This document shows, piece by piece, positions 61,598 to 64,000 of a DNA stretch of 64,000 bases. The notes below the pieces were generated by a model, which saw only the letters and a program-made list of their open reading frames with translations, had not been told where the DNA came from and ran no database searches. A program made the translations under genes and the position numbers. This DNA comes from Stratiolaelaps scimitus (taxonomy: Eukaryota; Arthropoda; Arachnida; Mesostigmata; Laelapidae), in assembly GCA_019614645.1 (NCBI GenBank), contig JABWDB010000003.1, forward strand, positions 22,157,001-22,221,000. Reading direction: 5' to 3'. Each line of letters opens with the position of its first letter. Position 1 is the stretch's first letter.

Positions 61598-64000
61598 GTG
61601 GACGAACTCGTTCATGAGAAAGCTTTCGGGACATCTTTAAATATTGCCGCTAATGAAATCTAATGATTGAAGAGTATTATTCAAATGTATTGTTAGGCAC
61701 AGCTTATCTCCGTTGTTTGTGGTAACGGCTGATGCTGGCAAAGGACACAATCGGACTAAAACAGGAAGCATTCTATTTCAAGAGAGAGAGTCCAGCACAT
61801 AAGTAACGACACAGAGCATATTGAATGGTCAATCCTCGATACTGCGCAGATACAGACGTCAGAGGACATTGAATGCTTCCTCTGAACATACAGGATGTGT
61901 ACCAAGTGGCCGTGTCTGTGACCGGGCCGACAATATAATTAGAGCCAACTATGTAAACATTGGAGACTGGCAATTCGGCACACTTGCCTTAGGCTAGTGA
62001 CTTTTTCGGTCACACGGCGCTGACTACTCGTATATGTAGAAGATCCCTCTCGCTGGAGGTCTCTTCCCGACAGGCCGTAAAACATTACGTGCAAGCCGTG
62101 CGAGTGGCTGACCCAAGGCGCACAACTAGACACAACAACAACTGTTCGACTGTGAGAATCTATGTCTACAAGTTGTGCGGCACAAGCATATCCTTTGCTC
62201 CGCATCCAGAGCATAGTGCCCGAGTCATTGGAGTGTATAGGAGCCAAGTTACTGGTCGCCCTTTCTTCTAGCATCATACACCTTATCAAAAAGCTTAAAA
62301 TAAGATCGTTGATGCTGTGAGATATAGATACGTTACATTCGTGCAATGCATGACCGCCGGGCCTGCGTTGACAAACCGACGCTCGTGGATACGTCTCTTC
62401 AAATACGGATGACTAATCCCTTTGCGCTGAGACCGACGTCATATGTGAGATCCCTGAAGACCTGAACGTGAATCGTGCTCTACAATTGGTCTCGTTTTTG
62501 CGAGGCAAAATTGCAGGGACCGCCCGATGGACTGTTCCGACGATAGAAGAAACCGGCAGAAGAAGACACAGAGGAAAAGTAAAAATGGGGTTTGTCTGTA
62601 GGAAAAATCGACCGCGTCGAGTGCTGAATCGGAAACGAGATGATTGCTACGAAAAACGGATTTGCGCCACTCGAGCCGAAATGCGGTCGGTCGACCTGCT
62701 AGCTGTTGGTACTGCTGCCCTGTGGGACAGCTCGTCGAGATTCTCTCGAGAACTTGCCGCGGTACCGGACTGATAGAACGGACACGGACTGAGGCCCGCC
62801 ATCCCGCGCGCGAACCATCGGAAGCCCGCTGATACGTCTAAGGTGTTCAGCCAGGTGGATAAGGCGCACGCTCCCTTTGACAAGCGAACGAGTGTCAATT
62901 TGAAACGAAACGAGAGGAGAGGAGAAAATCTTAAACGTCAATAGCACACGGCTATTGTGGCTTTTTCGCTATTGTCGAAACCAAGACAGGTGGGGCTGTT
63001 TCGCGATGGAAGGACGAACAGGGAGGGGCTGTTAACCGACCGCTTGGGCGGGCAAAAGTGCAATAGCCTCCCAAGTTCTGCTACTGGCAGAACTTAGTTC
63101 GTCGTGCACGTCTGCCTAGACTCTGGTTAACTGTTGTGGACTCATTACTAAATCCTCGGTCGTTTGATAGATAGAATAGGTAGATAAGCGATTCTGTGAA
63201 TGAAGAAATTTCATTGTGTTGAATTTGTGTACAAAAACCATTGGGCACAGATATATTGTACAGGCTAGGGGTGGGAGCCAAAGAGGAGTGATAGATGTGT
63301 ATAGAGATAGGCATAGGTTTACATTTAGGAACGGTTGGAGGGTTATAATTGAAACAGATGCTGTTTCAACTGTAAGTTCACTTGTTTGTTTTTTCTCATT
63401 GCGGACCTATTATTTTCTCTACTGCTGACTGTTTTTCTGGAAGTATTCCAAGAAGCATGTTTTGGTTTTGCAGACTCTTAGATTTTCCGCTTCTACGACT
63501 AATCTCGGTACCGTTTATTTTCCCGGCATAATCCCGACATACACCAGTCAGGGTATAGGGATAAGCGCATTTGGAGGGCTTTTTATCACGAGTTGGGATC
63601 ACTATATACATCGCATACCCCCGATCCTCTTTCAGACAGCCCGTCTTGGTAGACTTATCCAGGTTTGCTTTAGCAGGCCAGCACAATTCCAACCATATCC
63701 CAACATCGAGGATTTCTGGCGGATAGGATCCAACAGGTGTTGCGCAGACAGCCATGCCAGGTCACCACAATCAGATCTAACTCCTTCCCTATCGGAAACT
63801 AACCATTGCCGTCCCCTCCCCTGTATATCTTCACCTATATTGTATATATTTATTTTGTACTAATTTTTCGTTGTTTTATTAAATTACGGCAGTGAACACC
63901 TCCCGCCTGTTCGCCTCGAAGATTGCAGCACTGAAGACGATCGGACGTGGTAGATCTCAGAAGTACAATTCAGCATATCCAGAAGGTTTTCCGATTCAGA

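Larger units (their letters stand above)
58984..64000. other. Unassigned DNA to the window end
   Basis: No gene was recognised. It holds an AAT microsatellite (60598-60630) and perfect hairpins at 61572-61597 (10-bp arms, 6-nt loop) and 63349-63369 (9-bp arms, 3-nt loop). Overlapping opposite-strand frames at 63396-63755 (119 codons, minus) and 63462-63863 (133 codons, plus) have no nameable domain. Confidence 0.4.

Noticed and set aside
1..64000. CRISPR arrays, operons, ribosome binding sites, phage or plasmid functions
   Set aside because: No regularly spaced identical repeats with unique spacers are present. Eukaryotic tRNAs and retroelements show that this is animal DNA, so bacterial features do not apply.

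Overview
The window looks like nuclear DNA of an animal, most likely an invertebrate and probably an arthropod. The evidence is five canonical eukaryotic cytosolic tRNA genes with internal Pol III promoters and T-run terminators, decayed Ty3/gypsy, mariner and non-LTR retroelement fragments, several short tRNA-headed retroposon (SINE) families, and abundant AT, TTA/AAT, GT/AC and CT/GA microsatellites. The Asn tRNA is close to the insect form. The species cannot be fixed from the sequence. No protein-coding host gene could be recognised. The longest open frames (about 140-210 codons) are roughly what chance gives in 128 kb of six-frame space, and most overlap other frames equally well.

Layout. 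1-1285: 3' part of a Ty3/gypsy pol relic, with a frameshift, a stop codon and a large internal deletion. 1286-2597: two copies of a 160-bp segment, each holding an identical minus-strand tRNA-Asn(GUU). 3278-3842: an inverted pair of a diverged repeat. 3843-35071: mostly featureless DNA with microsatellites, hairpins and scattered SINE fragments, ending at 35072-35293 in the best SINE copy of the window (A box, B box, 3' stem-loop, A-rich tail, 13-bp target-site duplications). 37310-37780: a mariner transposase relic. 39366-39595: SINE-A and repeat-B side by side. 42361-42640: a minus-strand non-LTR reverse transcriptase relic. 43081-43395: SINE-D and SINE-A pieces. 54142-55295: a Pro(AGG)-Lys(CUU)-Pro(AGG) tRNA cluster preceded by nested short repeats and followed by a GC-rich block. 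56105-58983: a near full-length SINE-A copy, a perfect 35-bp-arm hairpin, a 38-bp minisatellite and a 122-bp insertion-like segment between 14-bp direct repeats. 58984-64000: nothing recognised beyond a microsatellite and small hairpins.

The working genes are the five tRNAs. The most coherent signal is a set of tRNA-derived retroposons. At least nine pieces of one family (SINE-A) share a conserved 3' stem-loop (GGCTG-N5-CAGCC), and a second family (repeat-B) ends in a very similar stem-loop before its A-run. This suggests both are, or were, mobilised by the same LINE machinery. A second recurring signal is a set of perfect hairpins with loops of only 1-3 nt, which fits template-switch mutation or fold-back elements.
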